This document shows positions 33,041 through 41,162 of a DNA stretch of 64,000 nt, in pieces. Source of the stretch: Hymenobacter convexus (lineage in GTDB: Bacteria > Bacteroidota > Bacteroidia > Cytophagales > Hymenobacteraceae); assembly GCF_030580955.1 (NCBI RefSeq), contig NZ_JAUQON010000013.1, positions 94,023 to 158,022 on the forward strand, written 5' to 3'. Under the pieces are notes generated by a model. The model had not been told where the DNA came from and did not search any database. It worked only from the letters and a program-made list of their open reading frames with translations. Made by a program: the position numbers and the translations under genes. Numbering within the stretch: position 1 is the stretch's first letter; each line of letters starts with the position of its first letter.

Positions 33041-33231
33041 ACGGTGTTTTGGGCGCCAGCGGGCCAGTACCTGCGCAACGGCGCGGGTGCCGGTTTGGGG
33101 CCGCGCTTCCGCTGTTTCGGCAACCTGAGCCACCGCACCTGCGCTACAAACCCTGAGCTCTTGCCTGAATCCGTCGGTTAGGTGGCTTTTTTCTACTACT
33201 TTGCGCTACCTGCTCGCTTCGGAGCTTTCAT

Positions 33232-34053
33232 GTGAATACACTCCTACCGTTGTTGCTACTTACTCCTACATTGCTCTTGCTCGTCCTCGGGCTGGTGTGG
33301 TTCGTGGTACGCTACCAACGCGGGCAGTTGCGCCAGCAACAGGAACTGGCGCAGGTGCAGGAAGCTGCCCAGCAGCAGGCCCTGGCCGCCGCCCTGGTGG
33401 CCCAGGAGGACGAGCGCCAGCGCATCGCCGGCGAATTGCACGATGGCGTGGGCACCATTCTGGCGCTGGCCAAGCTGCATTTGTTTGCGCCCGGCAGCCC
33501 GCCCTCGCCCGAAGCCAGCGCCCTCATCGACCAGGCCGTGGCCGAAGTGCGCCGCATTTCGCGCAACCTGCAGCCGGCCACCTTGCAGCAGTTGGGCTTG
33601 GCCCAGGCGCTGCGGGCGCTGGTGCAGGCCGTGCCCGCCGACCACGGCCCCGAAGTGCGCCTGGAGCAGGAAGGCCAGCTCGGCCGGCTCATTCCGCCGC
33701 ACGAGCTCATGGTGTACCGCATTGCCCAGGAACTGCTCACCAACGGCTTGCTGCACGCCCAGGCGCCCCACATTCTGCTGCGGGTGGGCGCCACGCCGGG
33801 CCTGCTCACCCTTACGTACTCCGACGACGGCCTGGGCTTCGACCTGGCGGCGCTGGAAGAGCTGCCTCCCCCCGGCCCGCACGGCCAGCCCGTGGGCATG
33901 GGTCTTATCAATTTACGCAGCCGCGTGGCCGTGCTCGGTGGCCAGCTGCATTATCATTCCGAACCGGGCGTCGGCACGCGCGTCGAGGCGATTCTGCCCG
34001 TGACGCTGCTGCCTGCCGGCACGCCCACCCCCACTTTTTCGCTCAATTCATGA
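33232..34053 (+). CDS. Sensor histidine kinase, HisKA_3 (NarX/LuxR type)
   Basis: 273 residues. One membrane helix (about residues 4-26), a short coiled-coil linker, the HisKA_3 dimerisation domain with ERQRIAGELHDGVGTIL (phospho-acceptor His70) and HATPase_c with the N box ELLTNGLLHA (Asn171), the D box SDDGLGF and the glycine-rich G box GMGLINLRSR. It lacks a separate sensory domain, so it probably reads a partner or membrane state. GTG 33232 is the start, because the overlapping ATG 33230 is followed at once by TGA. Its stop overlaps the start of the response regulator (ATGA), so the two are translationally coupled. Confidence 0.92.
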   Translation: MNTLLPLLLLTPTLLLLVLGLVWFVVRYQRGQLRQQQELAQVQEAAQQQALAAALVAQEDERQRIAGELHDGVGTILALAKLHLFAPGSPPSPEASALIDQAVAEVRRISRNLQPATLQQLGLAQALRALVQAVPADHGPEVRLEQEGQLGRLIPPHELMVYRIAQELLTNGLLHAQAPHILLRVGATPGLLTLTYSDDGLGFDLAALEELPPPGPHGQPVGMGLINLRSRVAVLGGQLHYHSEPGVGTRVEAILPVTLLPAGTPTPTFSLNS

Positions 34054-34463
34054 CTTCTCCCTCTGCTTCCGCGGCCGGAGCCGGCACTGTGCGGCTGGCC
34101 ATCGTCGACGACCACATCCTGTTTCGAAAGGGGCTGCGCGCCCTGCTCAGCGGCTACGCGGGCATTGAGGTGGTGTGCGAGGCCGGCAACGGCCAGGAGC
34201 TGCTCGAGCTCCTCGACCAGGGCAGCCGCCCCAACGTGGTGTTGATGGACATGCAAATGCCCATCCTCGACGGCCTGCAAACCACCCGCCTGCTCCGCAC
34301 CCAGTTTCCCAACGTGCGCGTGGTCATTATTTCGATGCACGACGACCCTTCGCTGGTGAGCACCGTGCTGGCCGAAGGCGCCCACAGCTACCTCGTCAAA
34401 AACACCTCGCCCGAAGAAATGCGCAGCGCCGTACTGGCCGCAGCGGCCGCTGGCAATCGGTAA
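34050..34463 (+). CDS. REC-only response regulator (truncated NarL/LuxR type)
   Basis: 137 residues containing only a receiver domain: acidic pair Asp20/Asp21 (IVDDHILFRKGLRALL), phospho-acceptor Asp67 (VVLMDMQMPILDG), Ser95 and Lys117 (SYLVKNTSPEEM). The opening matches the NarL/LuxR subfamily, whose members normally continue into a DNA-binding HTH of about 65 residues. Here translation stops at GNR with TAA 34461-34463, and this stop lies inside the left arm of a perfect 39-bp palindrome. The next gene begins right beyond the palindrome, so no HTH remains. It may act as a phosphate sink or partner for another protein, or be a broken gene. Confidence 0.9.
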   Translation: MTSPSASAAGAGTVRLAIVDDHILFRKGLRALLSGYAGIEVVCEAGNGQELLELLDQGSRPNVVLMDMQMPILDGLQTTRLLRTQFPNVRVVIISMHDDPSLVSTVLAEGAHSYLVKNTSPEEMRSAVLAAAAAGNR

Positions 34464-34554
34464 AACCGCCAAGGCGTAGACGAGTTAGGGGGATGTTCGA
34501 CGGCCAAAAGCCATTGAACATCCCCCTAACTCGTCTACGCCTTGGCGGTTTTAC
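34460..34554. repeat. Perfect 39-bp-arm palindrome truncating the response regulator
   Basis: Arms 34460-34498 and 34516-34554 (GTAAAACCGCCAAGGCGTAG... and complement) are exact inverted copies around a 17-base loop. The left arm supplies the regulator stop codon TAA; the minus-strand TonB receptor's stop lies two bases beyond the right arm. It may work as a bidirectional terminator. I see no similarity to the GTCATGC family. Confidence 0.92.
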
Positions 34555-34556
34555 TA

Positions 34557-37322
34557 CTACAGCGTGGCGGAGAGGCCGATGGTGAACGTCCGGCCGCGGT
34601 TGAAGTAGCCTTTCAGGCCGCTCGGGTCAGTGACGCTGGTGCTGGCGCCCAACGGAATATCAGTGATGAAATACTGGTTGAGCACGTTCAGGATGGAGCC
34701 TTTGATGCCCAGGCGCAGGCGGTCGTGGGCGATGGCGGGCAGGTCGTAGCCCAGGTGCAGGTCGAGGTTTTGCGAGGTGGGCACGCGGTAGGAGTCAGTG
34801 CGGCTCGATTCGCTCTGCAGGTTGGCGGGGTTGAAGGCGGCGTAGTATTTGGTGAAGAGCAGGTACGAGGGGCGGATGTAGAAGCGCTTGATGGGCTCGT
34901 AGCGCAGGCCGAGCTGAAACTGGTTCTGGGCGGCGTCGCCCACATGCACGCCGTCTAGGTAGATGGCGTTGTCTTCGTAGCCGGGCAGCACGTTGTTGTT
35001 GGCATCAATCAGCGTGTAGCGGCCGTTGCCCGTCCAGCGCCAGTCGCCGAGCGAAATGGCGGCGTTGAGCTGCAGGCTGCGGCTGATTTCCTGGGCCACG
35101 CTCAACTCGATGCCCATGTGGCGGGCGTTCACGTTGCGGAAGGCATAGAACACGCTGGGGCCGTTGGGGTCGTTGGGGTTGACGCCGGTGGTGTTGCTGC
35201 TTTTGTTGCTCCACAGCGTGTAGTAGGCATTTAACGTGGCTTTCAGTGAGGGGTAGGTGATGCCGTAGCCCACCTCGAACGAGGTGATGCCCTCGTTGCG
35301 CACATCTTTATATTTATCGCCGTTGCGGGTGTACACGAAGTTGAAAAACGGCACCTTGGAGTTGTAGCCGGTGTTGAAGAAAATGTTGTCGTGCTCGGTC
35401 AGGTTGTAGTTCAGGCCGCCTTTCACGCTGTAGCCGGTGTAGCGGCTCCACTCGGTTTCCACGGTGTGGCCGTCGGCGTTGGTGTAGGCAGTGCCGTTTA
35501 CCACGGTGGGGGCGCCGTAGGGCACGGGCACGTCGGTGCCGTTCACGCTCACCACCTTGGCCTTGAAGTAGTCGATGCGCTTGTAGCCAATCTGCGACAC
35601 GGTACCGCTCACCACGGCCGACAGCAGCGGCGTCTTGTATTCGAGCTGGCCGTAGCCGCCCAGCCAGTCGGTTTTGCCGTCGTAGTTGTAGTTCAGCTTG
35701 TCGCCCACCTGCAGGCGCCCGTTGGCTTCAATATTTTTATTGCGGCCCGAGTTCAAATCCACGAAGTAGTTGCCACCCAGCAGGTCGCGCACCTCCTGGT
35801 AGTGGTAGCCGGTGTAGGTGCGGCCATCGATGCCGGCCGAGAGCGTGAGGGTGGGCTTGAGCAGGTAGTCGCCGCCCACCACGAAACCATACCAGCGGTG
35901 GCTGTTTATGCTGTTTACCAGAATCTGGCTGGACTTGCGCGTGGGGTTCGGGTTGGGATTGGTAGCGGTGGGCGCGCCGATGTTGCCGTCGTATATCGAC
36001 TGAAAATCGACCTGGCCCGAGGCCTGATTGACCAAGAGGCCGGAAGAAGTGCCGTTTACCCCGGTCACGCCGCCGCCGTTGCCGAAGGAAGCATAGGCCA
36101 CGCTCGACACAAAGAACCGGTCCGACACCTGCCAGAAGTCGTTGAGGCTAATCTGGGGCTTGTGGTAGAAGTTGGAAGCTGAGTTGAGGTCCTTCGCGCC
36201 CTCGTACGTTTTGTTGCCGCTGGCATCGAGGGTGTAGCGGTTGAGCGTGCCCCAGTCGGTATTGTAGTTAAAGCCCCGGTCGCCACCGGACACAGTTTTG
36301 GCACCCAGCTCGCGGGCCTTGGCGTTGGAATAGATGCCCAGCGGGTTGTAGGTGAAGCGCTGGCCGTGGCTCTGGGGCGAGCCCATGCCGGTGAGCGACA
36401 GGTTGTGGTGGCCGAGGCGCTTGCTGACGTTGCCGAAGTAGGTCCAGGCGTCGTCGAAGGCGTGGCTCACCCAGCCGTCGCTGGTGCGGCGCGAGCCGTA
36501 GGCGGTGAAGGCCCAGTCGCCTTTCACGTTGCCGCTGCTCAGCATGAGCGAGTACTTGCGGTAGTTGTTCGAGCCGGTTTCGACGCGGGCCAGGGCGCTG
36601 CGCTTGTCGTCGAAGCCCTTGGTGAGGATGTTGATGGTGCCGCCCACGGCGGGCACCGCAATTTTGGAAGCCGACAGGCCGCGCTGCACCTGCAAGGACT
36701 TGGTCACATCGCCCAGGTCCCAGTTAGACCAGAATACGCTGCCGTTTTCCATGTCGTTCACGGGCACGCCGTTCACCAGCGTGGCCACGTTGCGCTGGTC
36801 GAAGCCGCGGATGGTGATGCGCGAGTCGCCGGTGCCGCCGCCCGCGCCCTGGGTGGCATACACGCCGGGCGTCTCGTTGAGAATCATGGGCAGGTCGCGG
36901 TTCGAGAGGGTTTCGCGCAGCTTTACCTCGTTCACGGCCGAGAAAGCCACGGGCGTTTCGCGCTCCTGGGCCTGGCTGGCCACCACCTGCACTTCCTCCA
37001 GGCTCGCGTTGTCGGAGCTGAGGGCGAAGGTGACCACCACGCTTTGGGTCGAAATCTTCACGGTTTGGGTGTTCGGCTTGTAGCCGATGAAGCTGGCCTG
37101 CACCGTGTAGGTACCGGCCGGCAGGTTGCCAATTTTGTAGCCGCCTTCGGCATCGGCGCCGCCGCCGGTGTTCTGGCCGTTGCCGGAAACCTGCACCGTG
37201 GCGCCGGGCAGGGTTTCGCCCGTCACCTTGTCGAGCACGCGCCCCCGGATGGAAAACGTGTTCTGAGCCAGCGCCGGCATCGAAATCAACACGGCGCAAA
37301 AGACAGTAATAAAGTGTTTCAT
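34557..37322 (-). CDS. TonB-dependent outer-membrane receptor
   Basis: 921 residues. Signal peptide MKHFITVFCAVLISMPALA; carboxypeptidase-regulatory-like domain (about 22-105, FSIRGRVLDKVTGETLPGATVQV); then a plug with ETPVAFSAVNEVKLRE and DSRITIRGFDQRNVATLVNGVPVNDMENGSVFW; then a long beta barrel ending FNRGRTFTIGLSATL, with the terminal aromatic/hydrophobic strand. It would import a substrate energised by TonB-ExbBD. No SusD partner or glycosidase is nearby, so a carbohydrate role is not indicated. Iron or cobalamin transport is a possible alternative. It is convergent with the response regulator across the palindrome. Confidence 0.93.
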   Translation of the reverse strand: MKHFITVFCAVLISMPALAQNTFSIRGRVLDKVTGETLPGATVQVSGNGQNTGGGADAEGGYKIGNLPAGTYTVQASFIGYKPNTQTVKISTQSVVVTFALSSDNASLEEVQVVASQAQERETPVAFSAVNEVKLRETLSNRDLPMILNETPGVYATQGAGGGTGDSRITIRGFDQRNVATLVNGVPVNDMENGSVFWSNWDLGDVTKSLQVQRGLSASKIAVPAVGGTINILTKGFDDKRSALARVETGSNNYRKYSLMLSSGNVKGDWAFTAYGSRRTSDGWVSHAFDDAWTYFGNVSKRLGHHNLSLTGMGSPQSHGQRFTYNPLGIYSNAKARELGAKTVSGGDRGFNYNTDWGTLNRYTLDASGNKTYEGAKDLNSASNFYHKPQISLNDFWQVSDRFFVSSVAYASFGNGGGVTGVNGTSSGLLVNQASGQVDFQSIYDGNIGAPTATNPNPNPTRKSSQILVNSINSHRWYGFVVGGDYLLKPTLTLSAGIDGRTYTGYHYQEVRDLLGGNYFVDLNSGRNKNIEANGRLQVGDKLNYNYDGKTDWLGGYGQLEYKTPLLSAVVSGTVSQIGYKRIDYFKAKVVSVNGTDVPVPYGAPTVVNGTAYTNADGHTVETEWSRYTGYSVKGGLNYNLTEHDNIFFNTGYNSKVPFFNFVYTRNGDKYKDVRNEGITSFEVGYGITYPSLKATLNAYYTLWSNKSSNTTGVNPNDPNGPSVFYAFRNVNARHMGIELSVAQEISRSLQLNAAISLGDWRWTGNGRYTLIDANNNVLPGYEDNAIYLDGVHVGDAAQNQFQLGLRYEPIKRFYIRPSYLLFTKYYAAFNPANLQSESSRTDSYRVPTSQNLDLHLGYDLPAIAHDRLRLGIKGSILNVLNQYFITDIPLGASTSVTDPSGLKGYFNRGRTFTIGLSATL

Positions 37323-37483
37323 ACCTGATAAAAGGAACCCGGCACGCTCCGGGGACTACAAATATACAGCACGGCCCGGGCCCGGCCGGCGCGCCCGGGC
37401 TTTATGACTGCGTGAAATTTCGAGAAGGCGTTGGGCCTGGCAGCCAGGGCCGGCCGGCCCTTTTTTGGTTCGGTCAGGGGCCG

Positions 37484-37491
37484 TAGTTTTG
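37484..37491 (+). promoter_or_regulatory. -7 element before the 37496 gene
   Basis: TAGTTTTG matches TAnnTTTG exactly and ends four bases before the ATG at 37496, so the transcript would be nearly leaderless. A TTTG at 37464-37467 is 16 bases upstream, shorter than the usual spacing. Confidence 0.45.
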
Positions 37492-37495
37492 GCAA

Positions 37496-38944
37496 ATGTC
37501 CCGCCTTCTCCCTTTCTGCATTCTGCTGGCTGCGCTGCTCGGGCCGGTTCGCCGCGGCCACGCGCAGGCCATGCCCTTCTACATCGATTTGAAAGCCGAA
37601 AAGCTGGACGTGCCCCCCAGCGCCTGGCAGGTGGCGCGCGTGCTGGACCTGCGCACCGACCGCAGCCGCCTGGGCCCGGTGCGCCTGGGCCTCGACAACC
37701 ACGTGGTGTCGGCCAACTTCGCGCAGCCGCTGGCCGCCGAGCTGCTGCAAGCCCTAAAGGCACAGGTGCCGGGGCGCGCCGGGGCCCGGCCGGTGCTGAT
37801 GCGCGTGTTCACTCTGGCCCTGAGCGAAGACGTGCGCGCCAGCAGCGAAGCCGCCGAGGCCGAATTAATTGCCGATTTTCTGGAGCCGCTGCCCGACAGT
37901 ACGTTCCGGGTGCTGCTGCCGGTGGGTGCCTCCATCCGGCGCACTGGCCTGGAGGTGACCAAGCACCACGCCACCAACCTGGCGCAGGTGCTACAGGAGG
38001 GCCTGCGCCAGCTAGCCGCTCTGCCTGCCGCGCCCGCCGCCGCCGAAATCCTGAGCCGCGCCGATGCCCTGGCCGGCCGGGGCGGGGCGGCCAGCCGGCG
38101 CTTCCCCATTCAGGCCGCGGCGGAGCCCAGGCGGGGCTTCTACCGCAGCCTGCAGGAATTTCAGAACAACGCGCCGAGCGAGCCCAAGTACCCGTTTGCG
38201 ATTGAGCACATTGCGCACACCGGCAAGCGATGGGCCGGTACCGACGAGGTACAGGCCGTTTACCTGCGCACCGACGCCCGCAACCCCCGCGTGCCCGTGA
38301 GCCGCAACGATATATGGGGTTTGAGCGACGGCAAAGAGGCCCTCATTTCCTACAAAGGCCGTTTCTACAAGCTCCTGCCCGCGGCCGATGGACGCAATTA
38401 CACCTTCATCGGCCCGCCGCTTTTTGATGAGCAGGCGGCTACCAACATGGCCGTGGCGGGCGCGGCGGGCGGCCTGCTGGGCGCGGCCATCGCCGGGGCC
38501 GCGCAGGGAGGCGGCGCCATGATGCCGTATGAGCTGCACCTGGCCAGCGGCCGCGTGCTGCCCATGCCCGAAGCCGGCCACACCGACGCCGACGGCTTCC
38601 AGACGGTGCCCGATACGGCCCGCGTATACGTGTACCGCCGGGCCGAATCGCCCAAAAACCGGACGGCCACCCTCAGCATTACCGGCCAAAAGCCTCAGAC
38701 GCTCCAAGCCTGCCAGTGGACCAAACTCACCTGGACCGACCGCCGCCAGGAGCTCAGCCTCTGCGGCCAGGTGGCTAACGAGCCCAAGGGTTGTCACCAA
38801 TTCGTGCCCGATTTCAGCCAGCCTAATTACCTAGAATGCGTGGTACCGGAAGACGGCAGCCCGCCCACTTTTCGCCTGGTGCCGGTGAAGGAAGGCCAGT
38901 TTGAGCTGCGGCGCATTCAGCGGCTCAGCAAGGCGGGCAAGTGA
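37496..38944 (+). CDS. Secreted hypothetical protein, paralogue A, C-terminal DUF2846-like part
   Basis: 482 residues with signal peptide MSRLLPFCILLAALLGPVRRGHA. N-terminal half: AWQVARVLDLRTDRSRLGPV and ALKAQVPG, a beta/alpha region. Middle: RRGFYRSLQEFQNNAPSEP, then DIWGLSDGKEALISYKGRFYKLLPAADGRNYTFIGPPLFD, a Gly/Ala-rich helix (AGAAGGLLGAAIAGAA) that may contact membrane, and a C-terminal strand region DTARVYVYRRA...GQKPQTLQACQWTKLTW like the YVYRP patterns of DUF2846-type proteins. The second 482-residue gene just downstream shares the same order and several motifs. They are unnamed to me and may be envelope-associated. Confidence 0.75.
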   Translation: MSRLLPFCILLAALLGPVRRGHAQAMPFYIDLKAEKLDVPPSAWQVARVLDLRTDRSRLGPVRLGLDNHVVSANFAQPLAAELLQALKAQVPGRAGARPVLMRVFTLALSEDVRASSEAAEAELIADFLEPLPDSTFRVLLPVGASIRRTGLEVTKHHATNLAQVLQEGLRQLAALPAAPAAAEILSRADALAGRGGAASRRFPIQAAAEPRRGFYRSLQEFQNNAPSEPKYPFAIEHIAHTGKRWAGTDEVQAVYLRTDARNPRVPVSRNDIWGLSDGKEALISYKGRFYKLLPAADGRNYTFIGPPLFDEQAATNMAVAGAAGGLLGAAIAGAAQGGGAMMPYELHLASGRVLPMPEAGHTDADGFQTVPDTARVYVYRRAESPKNRTATLSITGQKPQTLQACQWTKLTWTDRRQELSLCGQVANEPKGCHQFVPDFSQPNYLECVVPEDGSPPTFRLVPVKEGQFELRRIQRLSKAGK

Positions 38945-38952
38945 GCTTTTGG

Positions 38953-38997
38953 GAGAACGGTCATGGCTCGACTGCGCTCGATATGACCGTTATTCTC
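38953..38997. repeat. Short inverted repeat between paralogues
   Basis: GAGAACGGTCAT and ATGACCGTTATTCTC flank GGCTCGACTGCGCTCGAT, an internally palindromic core. It resembles a reduced relative of the GTCAT-ended palindromes. Confidence 0.7.
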
Positions 38998-39042
38998 TAA
39001 CTCTTTTAAATTAAAATACGCTTCTCTTTCCAAACGCTTTCG

Positions 39043-40491
39043 ATGCGATTTCTACTACCTGATTTTATTCGGTTGCAATGCCTATGCTTGGGGCTGCTAG
39101 CCGGGGCGGCGGCGCCGGCCATGGCCCAGACCGACCACTCGGCCCCGCACGCCAAGCCCTACTACCTCGACCTCAAGGAACAGACCATTCTTCTCCCCGA
39201 GCGTGATTGGTACGTGGCGCAGGTGATTGACGCCCGGCCGGGCCAAAGCGCCATCGGGGTCATCAACCACGGCATCAGCAACAAGCAGCGGGCCGTGCTT
39301 TTTGAGCAGGGCTTGGTGCCCGAGCTCACGGCCTGGCTGCAGCAACAGGCTCCTCGGGCGGACCCAAATCACGCGGTGGTGCTGTGCGTGCGCCAGCTGC
39401 GGGTAGGCGAGCTGGTAGATGGCAAAAGCTGGGGCGGCACCTCCTCGGCCGACCTGGTGGCCGATGTGTACGCCGCACACCCCGACGGCTACCACTTCGT
39501 GCGCAACGTGGCCGACCGCATCAGCGCCCCAGGCGTGAGCCTCGACTTTGAGCACTCCGTACGCCTGGCCACGCTGCTGGGCAACTGCCTGCGCCAGCTC
39601 GCGGTAGTTGACTGGGCCGCGGCCGATAAGCGGCCCGCCCGCACCCTGGCCCAACTGGCTACTGACCGGCCGCAGGCCGCGCGCCCGGCCATTGCGCGGG
39701 TGGGCGCCCCGCGCCGGGGCGTGTACTTCACAGTCGATGACTTTTTAGCCAATCAGCCCGATACCCTCACCCGGCTGCAGCTCGACACCCTGCGGGCCAA
39801 CACCTTGGCCGCCGGCAGCGCCTCCGAGTGGCGGGGCACGATGGTGCTGAAGGTGCACGCCCGCAGCGCCACCGGCAGCCGGGTGCCCGGCCGCGAGGTC
39901 TGGGGCTTTTCGGATGGGCGGCAGGCCTACGTGCGGCAGCTCAACTTCTACCGCCCCCTCACCCGCCAGGCCGACTGCTACACGTTTGTCGGGGCCGCGC
40001 CCATTGACATGATGGCCATGAACCAGCGCAATAAAAAGCTGCTCGAAAACAGCCTTGCTGGCCTCGGACACTTCGGCGGCAATATGAACGACCAAACGGG
40101 CCAGCCCATGGTGTATTCGTTGGACCTGCGCACCGGGCTGGTGGCGCCCTTCCTCACGCCCGGCCAGCCCCTGCGCAAAGACACCGCGTTTGTGTATGTG
40201 TACCGCCCGGCCAGCGCCCCTGATGCTGCGCAACGCGTGTTCCTCAACGACCACGAGGTAGGCCAGCTGCGCCCCGGCGAATACCTGGAGTTGCCCTGGC
40301 CCCACTTGGGCCGGCCTATGCGCCTGAGTATGGGCACCCTGGGCGGGCCGGCCACGCTGGCCGTGCCCAGCACCGCAACGGCCAACTACGTGAAGCTGCT
40401 CAACGCCTCGGCCACCAGTCCCTGGCAGTGGATGCCCGCCCGCCAGGGCGAAGCCGACGTAGACGCGCTGGAACGGCGGGGAAAGCAGTAA
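39043..40491 (+). CDS. Secreted hypothetical protein, paralogue B, C-terminal DUF2846-like part
   Basis: 482 residues, the same length as its upstream neighbour and clearly related. Signal peptide MRFLLPDFIRLQCLCLGLLAGAAAPAMA. Shared points: YYLDLKEQTILLPERDWYVAQVIDARPGQSAIG versus FYIDLKAEKLDVPPSAWQVARVLDLRTDRSRLG in paralogue A; RRGVYFTVDDFLANQP; EVWGFSDGRQAYVRQLNFYRPLTRQADCYTFVGAAP; and DTAFVYVYRPASAPDAAQRVFLNDHEVGQLRPGEYLELPWP, the clearest DUF2846-like block. Tandem duplication with divergence is likely. Function unknown; no other domain is visible. Confidence 0.76.
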   Translation: MRFLLPDFIRLQCLCLGLLAGAAAPAMAQTDHSAPHAKPYYLDLKEQTILLPERDWYVAQVIDARPGQSAIGVINHGISNKQRAVLFEQGLVPELTAWLQQQAPRADPNHAVVLCVRQLRVGELVDGKSWGGTSSADLVADVYAAHPDGYHFVRNVADRISAPGVSLDFEHSVRLATLLGNCLRQLAVVDWAAADKRPARTLAQLATDRPQAARPAIARVGAPRRGVYFTVDDFLANQPDTLTRLQLDTLRANTLAAGSASEWRGTMVLKVHARSATGSRVPGREVWGFSDGRQAYVRQLNFYRPLTRQADCYTFVGAAPIDMMAMNQRNKKLLENSLAGLGHFGGNMNDQTGQPMVYSLDLRTGLVAPFLTPGQPLRKDTAFVYVYRPASAPDAAQRVFLNDHEVGQLRPGEYLELPWPHLGRPMRLSMGTLGGPATLAVPSTATANYVKLLNASATSPWQWMPARQGEADVDALERRGKQ

Positions 40492-40507
40492 AGGGTAATC
40501 AGTAATA

Positions 40508-40613
40508 TAACGTCATGCAGAGCGCAGCGAAGCATCTTGCCCGCTGCCACTAATCAAACTCAAAGGGGGTACTGGTGGCACGCGAAATGCTTCGCTGCGC
40601 GCTGCATGACGCT
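40508..40613. repeat. Palindromic repeat copy
   Basis: Arms AACGTCATGCAGAGCGCAGC...GAAGCATCTTGC and complementary GCGAAATGCTTCGCTGCGCG...GCATGACG around a loop of about 36 bases, between convergent genes. The arms have small mismatches. Confidence 0.88.
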
Positions 40614-40623
40614 CGGGCGCGTC

Positions 40624-40980
40624 CTACGCCAACTCCACGCTCGGGTCCCAGAACAGCTTGGCAAAATCAACCACCCGGTCTTTTTCCACGCGGATGCCTT
40701 CCGCTTCGAGGGCTTCCTGCATGGCGAAGGGTGTGGCGTAGTGCAGGCGGCCGGTGAGGTGGCCGAGGCGGTTGAGCACGCGGTGGGCGGGCACGTACTG
40801 GTCGGCGGTGTGGGCGGCCATCATGGCGTAGCCCACGGTGCGGGCGCCGTGGCGGGCACCCAGGTAGTGGGCAATAGTGCCATAAGTGGTGACGCGACCC
40901 GGCGGAACGAGGCGCACGACCTCGTGCACATCTTGGAAAAAATTGCGCGGTTCGGGCTTGGGGGCGGGGGCGGGCTTCAT
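40624..40980 (-). CDS. Alkyltransferase-like DNA-binding protein (ATL), no active cysteine
   Basis: 118 residues. Resembles the C-terminal domain of O6-alkylguanine-DNA alkyltransferases: helix-turn-helix VPPGRVTTYGTIAHYLG (residues 25-41) with ARTVGYAMMAA containing the Arg finger (Arg47). The family's catalytic PCHR motif reads PAHR here (Ala65), so it cannot transfer alkyl groups; ATL proteins of this kind bind alkylated guanine and recruit repair (nucleotide excision). E. coli ATL has PWHR. The N-terminal domain of full alkyltransferases is absent, as expected. A TATCTTCG -7-like sequence lies just upstream (minus strand, 40986-40993). Confidence 0.9.
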   Translation of the reverse strand: MKPAPAPKPEPRNFFQDVHEVVRLVPPGRVTTYGTIAHYLGARHGARTVGYAMMAAHTADQYVPAHRVLNRLGHLTGRLHYATPFAMQEALEAEGIRVEKDRVVDFAKLFWDPSVELA

Positions 40981-41162
40981 CGGGACGAAGATAGTTTCGG
41001 TCAGGGTAGCACCCTTCTACGTCTATTTTATGGGCAGCGAAGCAACCTTTCCCCCGAAATTTGCCCTATTACTGGCTATGGTGGTGCTGGTTCGTCGCCG
41101 TATTTTATTAGTGCCGAGCCAGCTACCGAACATCCGTTGCTGCTTGTGCGTTCTTCCATTCT

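Noticed and set aside
33041..33231. Hidden gene or RNA between the membrane protein and the kinase
   Set aside because: No open frame of note and no hairpin stronger than expected for GC-rich sequence; a TACTACTTTGCG stretch does not match the -7 spacing.
34557..37322. SusC-type polysaccharide utilisation locus
   Set aside because: No SusD-like gene, glycosidase or regulator flanks the TonB receptor.
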